DNA of 64,000 nt from Symbiodinium natans (Eukaryota; Sar; Dinophyceae; Suessiales; Symbiodiniaceae), in NCBI GenBank assembly GCA_905221605.1, contig CAJNDS010000239.1:125927-189926 (forward strand), read 5' to 3'. The position numbers and the translations under genes were made by a program. The notes beneath the pieces are model-generated. The model was not told the origin of the DNA and did no database searches. It saw nothing but the letters and a program-made list of their open reading frames with translations. Positions 49,401 through 61,600 of the stretch are shown here, piece after piece; the stretch's first letter is position 1; each line of letters begins with the position of its first letter.

Positions 49401-52400
49401 CGATGTGGAGCCCACGACCATCCCAGCCTCTCACGGTGCGAGGGGAGGGGGAGTGGGCCGAGGGTTCCAGGGTGATTTCAAGGGCACAGGCGCATAAACT
49501 TCAAGCTCAAGCCCCGCCCTCAACTCTCAATCGCAGGTTTATAGGTTTTAATTCAAGCATAAAGCATATTTTTGGTTTCGCTTTTGATGCTTTTACCGTT
49601 TAGGGAACCCTCGCCACATTCCCCTAACTCCCTAACCCTCCAAACGCTAGGCCGCGCACACCCAAAAATGCGGCCCAAGCAAATTCCTAGGGTTCCGGGC
49701 TTTGGTGCTGTGGATGTTCCCTTAGTTGAAGTTGCCAGGAATAGGCTTCCTAAACCGTGAGCCCTAAACCTGTTCACCTTGGTATGAGGGTTTAGTGCTC
49801 AGGGCTCAGGATTCTGAGGCCCCTGTAGGGTTCGAAGCCGACAGGCTGCGTACGCATTGCCGCTTGAGATCGGGGGCGTTCTGACAGCAGGTTGAGGGCC
49901 CAAAGCAACATCTTCGCAACATCATGGCGAAGGCTGTGCGCGTCCGCGCGTGATTTCGATCCTGGCCGCGGGAATGTGCTTCTGGAGCCTTCCGGCCTTC
50001 GTGCAGGGGCTTGCTCGAGCCCAGCTCGGAGCATGGCGCCCCCAGCGGCACGGGCATCGGGCATGCTGCGCGCAGCGCCTGCTCTACGATTGAATTTGTG
50101 AGCTTCAACATCTGATGGACATCGTCAACTGCTCAGATGGAAACTGCCCCAGCTGCGCGTCATGCATGGGTGTGAGCTTTGCATGCACGTCTATATTGGC
50201 TTAGGTTTCAGGATTATAGGTTATAGAGTTATAGGCAGAGCCCGTGTACACATGCCGGAAACAAACACAATATACTGTTTTGACTGTGCTCCTTGTTTTT
50301 GTTGCTCATCCTTCGTGCGTCAGGTTGAACTTTCACTCTTTGCTTGGCTCGCTTGTAGAAATTTCACTCGCGGAGCAAATTCTTGAGCGGAACCTATGAG
50401 GTGTCAGGGCTTGGAGGATTCCACAAGCAAATTCAAGACCCCGTCTTTCCCCCCAAGCTGTGTCAGGAGATAGGGAAGGCAACATCCTTATCCGGCAGAT
50501 GGTCGGCACGACTGCGCAGGCCTCCTGATTTTCACAGGGTTTAGGAGGTTTAGGGTTTCGGGTTAGGTCGCCCTCGAGGTAACGAAGCTCACAGGTTTTT
50601 GAACACTTGAAGTTGCGTGGTGGATTTCCGGAAGTTAGTGCCCCCAACTGGGTTTGCATGCGTATTTGGGCTATGTCACGTGTACAGGGTTTGGGGTTTG
50701 AGTCTAATAGTTTACATACCCCCCCAACAAATGGTAGGTGACAGGCTATGATCCACGATTCGAAACCCCGACCCCTAAACCCGGAACCCCAAGCCCTTGC
50801 CAGCCGCTGAAGCAGCTGGGCTTCTGGTCGGCGGCAGGCTTGCGACGGGGGGGTCGGGGAAACACTGAGGGTAATGTTAGTTGTAAGGTTTTGGCTACCT
50901 TCCTCTCCTATTCCTCAGCAAAAAAAGTGCGATAAATTAAGGGTTTTCTGATGCATTTAATAAGATAACAAAACCTCCCCAATACCCTTATTCTGTACAC
51001 GTCTTTCTCACGGCATTTTCTTCTTCTTTAGCAATTTGTTTATTTGCCTGTTTCACGACGAAAAAGACCTATAATTTACTTCTTTTTCAAGGGCGCATGT
51101 CATTCCATCCCCGAAAAGCTACAGAAGTACCTACATTCTGGGGTCCAAGAAGCAAGTTAGTGCTTCAGACCTTGCTTTTTTTGGCAGGTACTCTCTAAAG
51201 TTTGATGGTTTCGGCTTTAGTTTGCACTGGATGCCCCCCAAAATATGATGCCCTAAATTGAACGGCGCCTAGACCCTCAAGCCCTTTAACGCCCGAACCC
51301 TCAAACCCCAAAGGCCTCAAACCCTAGACCCTTAAACCCTAAGAACACTTAAGAGCTCAAGCGCCTACGCACCCGCAAGCAGCGTCACGAAGCAAGTTCG
51401 AAGCCTCGAAGAAGCTCCAATCCTCGAAAGGGATTTCCAGCTATTTAGTGTGGATCTCGACATATCCTGGCGCTTAAGCCGCCCTGAGACCTAAATCCCA
51501 CAACCCTTGCGCTTAAACCTGGCAGTCGGGAGCTTGAGAAAGGTGTTCTTTGGCTGGCTGACGTCGCGTGGAGCGCAACCAACAGCAGCCGGGCGCTCTG
51601 TGTGCTGCATTCCGGGTCTGTACGGGGGGTTTATAGAGGTTGGCAGAGTGTTCTTAGGGGCTTGTATTGTGCTAAGGAAGTTGGGTTTTTGGCCTTTCTT
51701 GCCCGTGCTTGGAAGGTGCTTGCAGGGTTTGGGTGGAACGTTTCTCGCAGTTTAGGGTTCCGCCTTCCGTAGAGCTCATGCAGGTTCCTATTAGGAACTT
51801 GAGGTTTAGGTACCAGATCGCAAATTTGGGGCACACGGAGGGGCGTCAGGGTTTGTAGGAATCAGGGGGTTCAGAGTTTAGAGGACTCAAGTTTGGGTAA
51901 CGCGACGAGCCCGGGTGCTTCAAGCACCAAAATCCTCCGCGCCTTGCGCTTGAGCTTCTCACCCTCAAACAATAACCTCACACGTCGCAACTTTTGGGCT
52001 AAACTCGCAAGCCTCCGAGCCTGTTGGGCTCAAAGTCCGCAACGCGGAGAGGTGGGGGGGGGTTTCCCCACTCTTGAGAGCACAAGTCCTGCTCCACTCC
52101 CTGCCCTACGTCCTTTCAGGGTTGAGGGTTGAGGGATATGTGGCTGTGGGCTTTAGAGCCCCCTCCTAAACCCCAAGAAGCACTTGCGACCGGAGAGGCC
52201 AGAACGTTTCCTGCAGCTCGGGAACTTGCGACATGGCGACAGCCTTCATTCCGAGGGCTCCTTGGGCCCGGATCGGGGGTTTAGGGCGTCTTCTTTTGGG
52301 CTTGCAAGGCTTTAGGATTCAGGCCTTAGGTTATTTGGCTTGTATGGTGTGGGGCTTCAAAATGCATTGGGTGTCAGGGGTTAGGGTGTAGGTCTATGTT

Positions 52401-55400
52401 TGTTTGGAGGTTTCAAGGGTTTCACTTCGGTTCAAGTGTTATACGTATAATTTGTTTCAATATGGTCTTCAGCGCTTGGGGTTTGTAGGCATGCTTTGGG
52501 GCTTCAAGTTGCTTTGGTGCTGTACAGGCCCTGTAGAGGGTCTGCAAGGGTTCAGGGGGAGTCAGGGAGCCCTCTGGGTTTGGGGTTTCGAGGCCTCGAG
52601 GTTCATCGCTTCAGGTGTTGAACCGCGATATCTTCTCAGCCTAAAGCCCTATAGTAGACTCTAAACCCTAAACCCTAAAGCCTAACCCTGAACCCTTCAA
52701 GACTGATTTAGAGGTGTAGAACAAGATCCAACACCCAAACCTTTACATGTTCTCGTCTAAGCCCTCAATCCACGATCCCCCGCAAAGCCGCAAGAAGCTC
52801 GGAAAGCCCAAAGCCCTCAACCCGCAAGACGCCCCGGAACCCTGAATCTGAATCTCAAGACCGCAAAACCCCAGAAATGCCAATTAAAGGCCTACGCCGT
52901 AACGCCCCTGAACCGCCGTCCATACGAGGACCGCAGCAGCCAGTGCCCAGCTGGGAGCACCTGGATTCTTGGCCTTGTTACATTGTTGTGTTTGGGGGTT
53001 ATTAGGGTTTTTGGGGGTTCAGGGGTTTGGGGGTTTTCGGGTTTAGGGGTTTGGTTTCAGGGGTTTCGGGTTCAGGGTTTAGACGCTGGGGTTTCGGGTT
53101 TCGGGCTTGGGGGTTTGGGGCGGAGGGGCTTAGGGTTGGGTGTTGTTGTTTTTTGCTTCCGGGTTTGGGGCTTGGGCTTAGGGTGGCTTCATGGTTTGTG
53201 GCTTCGGGTTTAGTAAGTTTACCGCTTTTAAGGCTTTGGGACTGTAGGGTTGCATGCGGGTTGCAGGGCCTTGGGCCTGTCAAGTTCAGGGTACGGTTGG
53301 GGGTTTTGGGGGAGTTTCAAAACTGTAGGGGGGCTCAAGCTCATTCGTCCTTAGGGCGTAAGTCGAAAACAAATTCGGGATGAAGTTAAGGGTTTGCAGG
53401 GTTCAGGGTTGAGGATTTGGGGGTTTATTCGCCATCATTGAAATTAACAAAGCGCTTGTGGTCTGCACTTTGCAAGCGGACAATGTTTGCAAGTTGCAGC
53501 TGGTCATCTCAACGTGGTCAGCGGTGTCCCAACGGCAAATGCAAACGTCTCTGACGCTCCCGTACTAACCTTGAAACCCTAGGCCCCAAAGCGCTAGCAC
53601 CAAAGAAACCAGACCCACTTAAAACCGAAGAGTACCGCAAGTTCTAAACCTGAATCTCCTGCGCAAAATTCACAGACAGCCCCTCAGCCCCAAACCCCAA
53701 ACCCTAGCTGCGGAGGTCTAACCTCCTCGGCTGTGGTGACTGCCCGACGGGTCGGTACGCAGTGGCTTGACAAGGGGGTTCGAGCGTAAAAGAAGGGTCT
53801 ATAGTGTTCACAGGGCATGGGCTTAAACCGCATCCTCCTGGGCTTCAACCCTTGTTCCTCATCCTCCGACTGAGCATGGCCGCAAGAGGGTTATAGGGTC
53901 AGAAACAAGCAGACTACGAGTTGTAAACAGCGTTCCAACAACTCCTCCACCCTGATTCCCCCAAATCCTTCCAACTCCCAAGCAGGCAAAACTACAGCTC
54001 CTTAAGGTCATAATGTGCCCTCCCACCCCCCCCCCCCCAAAAAAAAAAAAAAGAGACCCCCTGTATAAACCCCTGCTTAACTTCCAAAGCATAATGACAC
54101 ATTCCCGAAACCCCCGTGATCCCTAAAGATCCCAGGCACTGGGGATGAGCGAGTGCGAGTCCTGCGCATTAGGATCCTTCAGTCTCCTGGTGCATTGTTG
54201 TTTCTTTTTCTTTTAGATATTTGTTGAATCTCTCTTTCTCTCTCCCTCTCTCCCTTCCTCTTTCTCTGTCTTTCGTTTTTTCTTTCTCTTAGCTTTAATG
54301 CTTTAATCCCTGGGTTTAGGATTGAGCGTTTAGAGTTTAGCCCCTTTTGGGGGAGGCCTTGGGGTCATTGAAGTTTTGACGGATCTGGTAAACGTAGGCC
54401 TAATCTCGAGAGTTTCATGTCGGGGCTGCGGGCGGCTTTTCAAAGGGTTGAGCCGTGTTTAAACCCGAAAAGCCATAGGCCCTGTAAACCTAAACCCAAC
54501 ACCCAAACTCCAGACCCCAGACCCAAAGACCCTCAGACCCTAAACCCTAGTTGCGCCCGCACTACGGGCTTGGGTCGGGAGTCGACCCTCCGAGTCGCCA
54601 ATGCTCAAGAAGTAGACCCAGTGCTTGGGGGGGGGGGGGGGGGTGGGTGGGTTAGGGTTTAAGGGTTGAGGGCTTAGGGCAGAGAGTGAGAGTGAGAGAG
54701 AGAGAGAGGCAGAAGAGAGGCAGAGAACTGGATATAACGAGATCGTTGCAGATATCATCCCCCGGACTAATTCCTAAACCCTAAGCCTTAAAGTACTGCC
54801 CTAAGCGAACCCTGAACCCCTTCCACCGCCTCTGCCCCCGGAATCCGAAGTGGGCACCCGAAGAAGCCCTGCAAGCCCTAACCTCTACAAGCCTGCAGCC
54901 CGTTAACCTGAAAGCCTGAAACCCTGAAACCCTAAACCCTAAGCCCCAAACCCTAAGCCCTCAACCCTGAACCCCCCCGGTCTTTTCGAGATCTGGCCAG
55001 TTGAGGTAATGTGAGTGGCCTGGCGGCGTGCTTTTCCTGTCCCCCTGGCAGCGTCGGCTCCCAACCGGCACTGGAGCTGAGGGTTGGGGGTTTAGGGTTT
55101 AGGGTTTAGGGCGGTTTAGGCCTTGCAGGGTTCCGGGTTCAGGGTTGCAAGGGTTTAGGGCTTATGGTTACAGGGTTTCGGGTTCAGGGTTTCGGGCCCC
55201 GAAGCCCTGAAGCCTACTTGTAGAATGTCGACTCTTGGCACCATCGCTGGGTCCGTTGTACATTAAGGATACAGCTTCAGCGGCCCTAGGTGCATGGGCC
55301 CTTGGAGGGAAGCCGTAGTTAAGCCCAAGCCTTTTTGGGAAGAAACCCACTTGTGCCCCAGCTGTACAATTTTTTGAGATGCTGGACTCCTTTTGTTGCG

Positions 55401-55625
55401 ACAGACGAACCAGGCTATGAGCAGGGCACCCATTGCCTTCTTGAAGACCCAAACCCTGAACCCTCTGGAGTTTTCGGGCACTTGGTGGTTAGAAGTTGGG
55501 GATCTTAAGCGCACGTCCCAGGCTTTCAAGGCCCCAAAGCCCTGAAAACGCCAACGTTGAGTCCTAAACCCTATGACTTCTTTAGCCCTGCAACCTCTGA
55601 ACTCTTACAATTGTAGTTTAGCATC

Positions 55626-55676
<51 letters not shown>

Positions 55677-58600
55677 TGCCTGCAACAAGCAACAGATCCC
55701 AAGGTCCCGATCCAACGCCCCCAGCCCCGTATCGTGAGGCGAGGCGCTGGGCGCGGAGGAGTGCACCATCTGCCACGAAGGTGGGGACCCTAAAACCCTT
55801 AAACCCTAAAACCCTCAAGCCCTCAAACCCTCAAACCCTAAAACCCTAAGACCTTAAATTAAATCGGGGGATCTTGGGGTTGTCGGGTTTAGGGCTTAGG
55901 GTCCTTATCAGGGTGTGTTTTGGGTTTATGATCTCAGGTCTGAGGATTTGGCTTTGAGTTTGGGATTCAAGGCTCGATCCGACCTAAGTAAGGACCTTAC
56001 AGGTACACTTATGAGGGATGGAGGACTCTTCGGGGGTGTTGCTTGGGAGGCTCATGGGAAGTTGTCACGGTACTAAATCTTTGATTACAAGTCACACCCG
56101 AATTCCCTGAAAGTCTAGCATTAAGGTGCCTTCCCATATGAAAATCCAGGTGATATTACAACCTTCCCCAAACCCAAGGCCTTCTACAACCCTAATTAAA
56201 ACCTGGACCTAAAAACTCACAGCCCTAAAGCCCTAAGCCTTCTGCAAAGGTTTCTTCATGAACCAGTCGGGGGCATCCCAGTGCCTGAAGTGCAACGAAG
56301 GCGCTTAGGGGGTGTAGGGCTGGGGGTTGGATCGAGTGAAGCCTCTATGTAGGGTCTAGAACAACCCCCCCTCACCCCACTGCTTTACCCTGCATACCTT
56401 AATCCTAAACACTGGCAAGCCTAACCCCCACGCTATCGACCTCGACCCTAGACCGTCCGACCAATGCCCTGTCTCCACGACCATATCTGTGAAGCCTGCA
56501 CCATCCAACAGTCAACCCTCAAACCTCAACCTACACCCAATTCCCAAAACCCTAACCCACAAATCCGTGGCCCCACCTGCCCACCATCTCAGTGCCGCGT
56601 TTCCTCGAACCCCTGTCCAATCTACTTGGGGCTGAGCGTCTAACGTTAATTCAACATTCTGTATTCTCAAGTTGTCTCCTATTCCTTCGCATCGCCATGC
56701 CTGCACAACTTTTGGAATCACTGCCCAAGTTCCTTCCGTTTGTGCCCACAACCTTGCTCAAGCCATGTATGGGGTCCCCAAAAGGGACACTCTAAGAAGG
56801 ATGATGGTAAATTGGGCTACATACGGGGCGTTCTTTGATTGCTGTGTGAAGCCTAGTTTACTCAAGGCGCCACTATGTTTTCACCATCTTGTGCCCAGGG
56901 AGTCCCTCGCCTCCTTGAGCTAAACAAGGCACATCGTCTAAACATAGGGGAACCTATGGTACATTGGTTTGAGGAATTGCAGATAATTGCAGGACCCTAA
57001 ACGCTCGACTTCTTCTGGGGCTGAAGATACACCCGAAACCCCACACACTGCCAGGCACGTACTCCGATCAGTCCGGGCTAACCGAGTGCCGCGATTGCCC
57101 GGCGGGGCGAACGACCAACTACAAGGCGCAACCCTGAATCCGAAGCCAGTTAAGCCGCCCGAAGCCCAAAACCCTAAACCTCTACACCCTGAGCCCGAAA
57201 CCCCTAAACCCGAAGCCCGGAAAGCCCCTAAGCCCCTACGCCCCTAAACCCGAAACCAGGAGCCCCCTAAGCCTTAAGCTTAAGGCCTCAAGCCCTGGAC
57301 TCTGAGCGATGCCCCAAATCCTACGCACTAGAGATCACAGGCTTCCGTGTGAAGCCCCCCCCGGTCCTGAAACCTATCGGAGTTTAGAGGAAACCCGAAC
57401 GGCTAAAACCCTAAGCCCTTTCCAAAAAAGGTTCCTTCGCGTTCTCTTGGAAAACCTCGGCACATCCATAACCCCCCCCCATCCCCCCCCAAAGCCATCG
57501 AACCTGGAAGCCTCAGGTGTGAGAGGGTTTCCCATGCCCTCCCAAACCCGAAAGCCCTAAAAGCCCTAAAACCCCCTAAACCCCTAAAGCCCCTATTCGG
57601 CCCCAGAGCCCTAACCTAAGACTTGTTTCTCGCCTGGCAGGGTGCTCTCGATGCGGAGGCGGGTGGTGGGGGCTCTGTTAGAGGTTGAGGGTTTAGGGTT
57701 CAGGTTCAGCGTTCAGAGCTCAGGGTTTAGGGTGCAAAAAGGGCGAACCTTTCGCTTCAAGCTTCGGGATCTGAGAACTTTGTCGGCCCAGCAGTTCCAA
57801 CGGCCCCGCCGCGGAGCTTACCCCGAGCTCAGGGGCTCGATGCCTACTACGGAGAATGCCTCACAAAAAAAGGAGGGTCACAGTTGAGGGTTTAGGGTTT
57901 ATGGTTTATTGGATTTAGGCTTCATGTAGTCGGCATCTAGAAGCGTTTCGCCGACCTTGCCGCGGCTCTGTCGTGCAGGCACCATGCTCATCAAACTCTC
58001 TACCAAACGAAGGGCCCAACATCCTCCGTGCAACTCTCTTCGCTGACGTACCGTCATATAGAGTCCCACATGTAAACCCTTAACCCCCTACAATTCTGCC
58101 ACATGGGACCCGCGCCTGGGCTGAGTCATTGCCCTTGTGTACTGCGCCAAGGGCCCTGCTCCACACCAAAAACGCCTGCAAGTTTGCAAGGTTTTGGGGT
58201 TCAGGACTTCAGGTTTAGGGCTTAGGCTTTCGGGCGCCTTAAAACCCCAAAACTCCCGAAGACTCAAAGGATGCCAGGGTTTTCGCCTAACGCCCCCGCA
58301 TCATCACCTACACCCGCCACCCTCTCCCCCCCAAATCCTTCAAACCCTTCCCGGCAGGCCTGCACCTGCAACGGCGACCTGTGGCAGGGCCAGTGCGCCT
58401 CGGCCTCCAACCCTTCAGCTTGACCGAAGACCTGCCCCACGTGCGGTTCTAGGCTTTATTGAGGGAATAGGGTGTAGGGTTTAGGGTGTCTGGTTAGGGA
58501 GTAATTAGGCTTCATATCAAAGAGTGTTCGCTAGTTTGGGGTTTAGGTGATGCTGCTACACTGAGGGTCTAGGGTGAGGGTCTAGGGCTTAGGAATTTAG

Positions 58601-61600
58601 GGCTTGGGGTGTGCGGGTTTACGCGTTCCGGTTTGGGGCTTTCAGGAACTTGGGGTTTAGGGTGGAAGGTTTGGGATTTATGGCTTACGGGGTTTAGGTT
58701 TTGGCTTAGGGGGGGCTGGACTTAGGATTTTAGGTTTGTGGCTTGTAAGGCTTACGGTTTGGGATCCCCGATGCACCGGGTCTTGGTGTCTTAAGGGGTC
58801 CCGGGCTTGGGGGTTTGGGGGCTTCAGGGTGTAGCTACCCAGTGCTTCTGTAGACCTGAACTCCTCACCCCCTCCTTAACTCAAACTTTAAGCCCCTGAA
58901 ATTCAAGAGCTTTGGCCTTGAATTTTAAGTCTTAAATCCTGAATCACTCAGAGGGGTTTGAGTATGGACACTGCTCGGCGCTTGTTGTCGTGCAAGGCAT
59001 CCGCTGCCAAGCCCCTCGGGTGGCACATGGAGAGCCCACATCACTTCGCAAGCCGCTTCGGAGGGTTTAGGTTGGTAGGGCGTTAGGGTATTCAGGTTTT
59101 GGGCTTCTATGGGGTTTAGGGTCTAGGCCCGTTCCCAGACCCCCTTGAGGCCCCTAGATCCCTGAAACCCTCGGCCCCTTCTCTTCTGCGAGCAGCTTCA
59201 AACCCTGAACCCTAACCGTAAACACCGAAAGCCCGAAACCCAAAACGCAAAACCCTCAACACATGAAGCCTTAAACCCCAAGCCCTAAACCCGAAACCCA
59301 AACCCAAACCCAAACCCCAGAGGGCCCTAGACCCAAACAATCGCCGGCGCACGCGAAGCCTCACAAGAGGGCTCTGGGCCCTCCGAGCGGGACCCTAAGC
59401 CTTAAATGGGGGTTTCTACGAAATTGAGGGGTACCTTATTGGGATCCATATCATACCGGAATCCTACTATTTGGGGGTTTACATCAAGGGTCCCTTATAT
59501 TCGTAGACCTCCAAATGCTGTGACTTGGGCATCTCCAGGACGGCACCCGCTTCGAGCTCGGTGCTTGCGTCCAGTGCCAAGATGGGCTTGTCTGCTCCTT
59601 GGCAGGCTTCCTCTCGGCTTACCCTAAACCCTAAGCCCTAAGCCCTAAGCCCTCTCAACCCTAAACCTCGGAGAGCTAAGGCTAAGTAAGACCCGAACCC
59701 TACGCCCAGCACGAGCCTACTGTAGTACTACTTTCCGTCCATCTGGACAAAACTACAAACCCCACCTAGCTATCCCGAATGGAAGCTCCCTCACAGTCTT
59801 ACTCTGGGTTTGGGGTCCCAAACCCGAAGCCCTAAGCTCTAAACCCCTACCTCAGTCACCCATGACGCTTTGAGACACATGCATACAGAGTCAATGGCGG
59901 TTTCCTTTTTAACAAGCTTCAGCTTCGTTTAAGTGCTCGAGTCCGTAAACCCTAGATCCGGATTCCTAAGCTTTGTCATGGTGGCTGTGTTTACATTCCT
60001 CGAGAAAGCAAGCCCAGGTGAAGAGGGGGAAATGCCGGTGATCCAACCAGGTGGGTTCCCTTGGGTCTGTTGTGGGTTTCGCAACATAGGGCTTAGGGCT
60101 TAAGAGTCTAGGGTTTAAGAGTGTAGGGTTGCGGGGTTTATGGATGAGGTGGTTTAGGGTGTAGGGGTTGGGTTTAGCTTGAGAGATTCTCCGAAGTAGG
60201 GGCACCCGTTTCTGGGGGCGCCTATCATACGGACTATACTACACTTGGTATGGAAGGGGTGCACCGTTTTTCTGAAATACCCATTTTTGGTGTGTTTAGG
60301 TTTCTTTTGTCGTGCTTGTTTAGGTTTTATAAGGGCTTGTTGAGGATTTGCAAGGCTTGGCAGCCCAGTGGAACCCTTTTCCTTGTTTTTGGGTTCAGGG
60401 TTCCCTTGTAAAGTAGCCAACCCAAAAGGGGTGCCCTTGGTTACTGGGCTACCAAGAAGGGTTGGTTTAGGGTTTGTGTAAGGTTTTGGCTATAGGTTTC
60501 AGTTAGGGCTCATTAAAAAGGCTGTGTCGGGTTGGTTTTCTTTGGCACGTGTTGGAGTTTATTTCGGGTTTTTGTGCCGCTCTGCGCGGGTTTTGGGACT
60601 TTTTACGGGTTCAAGGCAAGGTTTGGGCATGTTGGGGTTTAGGGTCGGGTGTGAGAAATTCGCAGCCTGAACCTCTACATCCCATCTCGTGCTTCACGCG
60701 CGCGCCAGGCTACTTTGCAACACCCGAAGCGCCCTACGACATCTACAAGTGCCGCTGGCGCTGCAGTGCCAACACCCCGACATACAGGTCTGTAACATAC
60801 GATCGAAAAAAACACGCAAGAATAATGGGGAAAAAGAAATGTTCGTATATCAGAATAGTATTTTAATCCTGTAATAGGACATATTATGTTACAATTTTCT
60901 ACTAGAATGACATAGGGTTCTGGGGCTCATGGGCTCTTGGGTTTAGGGTGCCCTCATCCTTCATGTTCCAGCCGGGCCCTGCAGTCCCGTTGTTAAAACC
61001 CGGTTTGAGTCCCCTTTCCTACAGCCCACAACCCTAAGCCCTAGAGGCCTACTACCCTTATATCCTACAGCCCTCACCCCAATGCAGCAAAAGGCCTATT
61101 GAATTACCTTAAACCCTACCTACCCTACTCCCGCACCACAAAGAACGGGCAACAAAATGATGCCAGCGTGGCCGCGGCCTCATGCCCCCTAACGCAGACG
61201 CCCGAAGCCCCAAGACTCAGGCCCTGAGTTGCTCTGAACCCCTGAACCCGAGTTCTTGAAACCTTAGGGGGGTTTAGGCGCCTGTCGCCGAGGCCTCCCT
61301 GCAGACAAATGCCCTGGGCAGTCACCAGGCAGGGTGCTTTTGGACTCTGCGATTTGTTTGGGGTTTGATTCCCCCCTGTCGTGAACCTCAAGCCCTAAAC
61401 CCTGGAATGAAGGTTATCCCTTCCCACCCCTTCCCTGGGGCGACTTATGACAAGGATCATGTGGCTACTGCAACGACCATAGGGGTTTAGGGTTGGTGGG
61501 TTACAGGGGTGGCGTTGATGTGGGAGATGCCCAGATAGTCAGGATCTCAGTCATATCGTCGCGTCATATAGGCAACAAGCGCCCATAGTTTGGGGGGGGG

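Noticed and set aside
55618-55818. Glycine-rich minus-strand ORF
   Set aside because: Made by the 50-nt C run.
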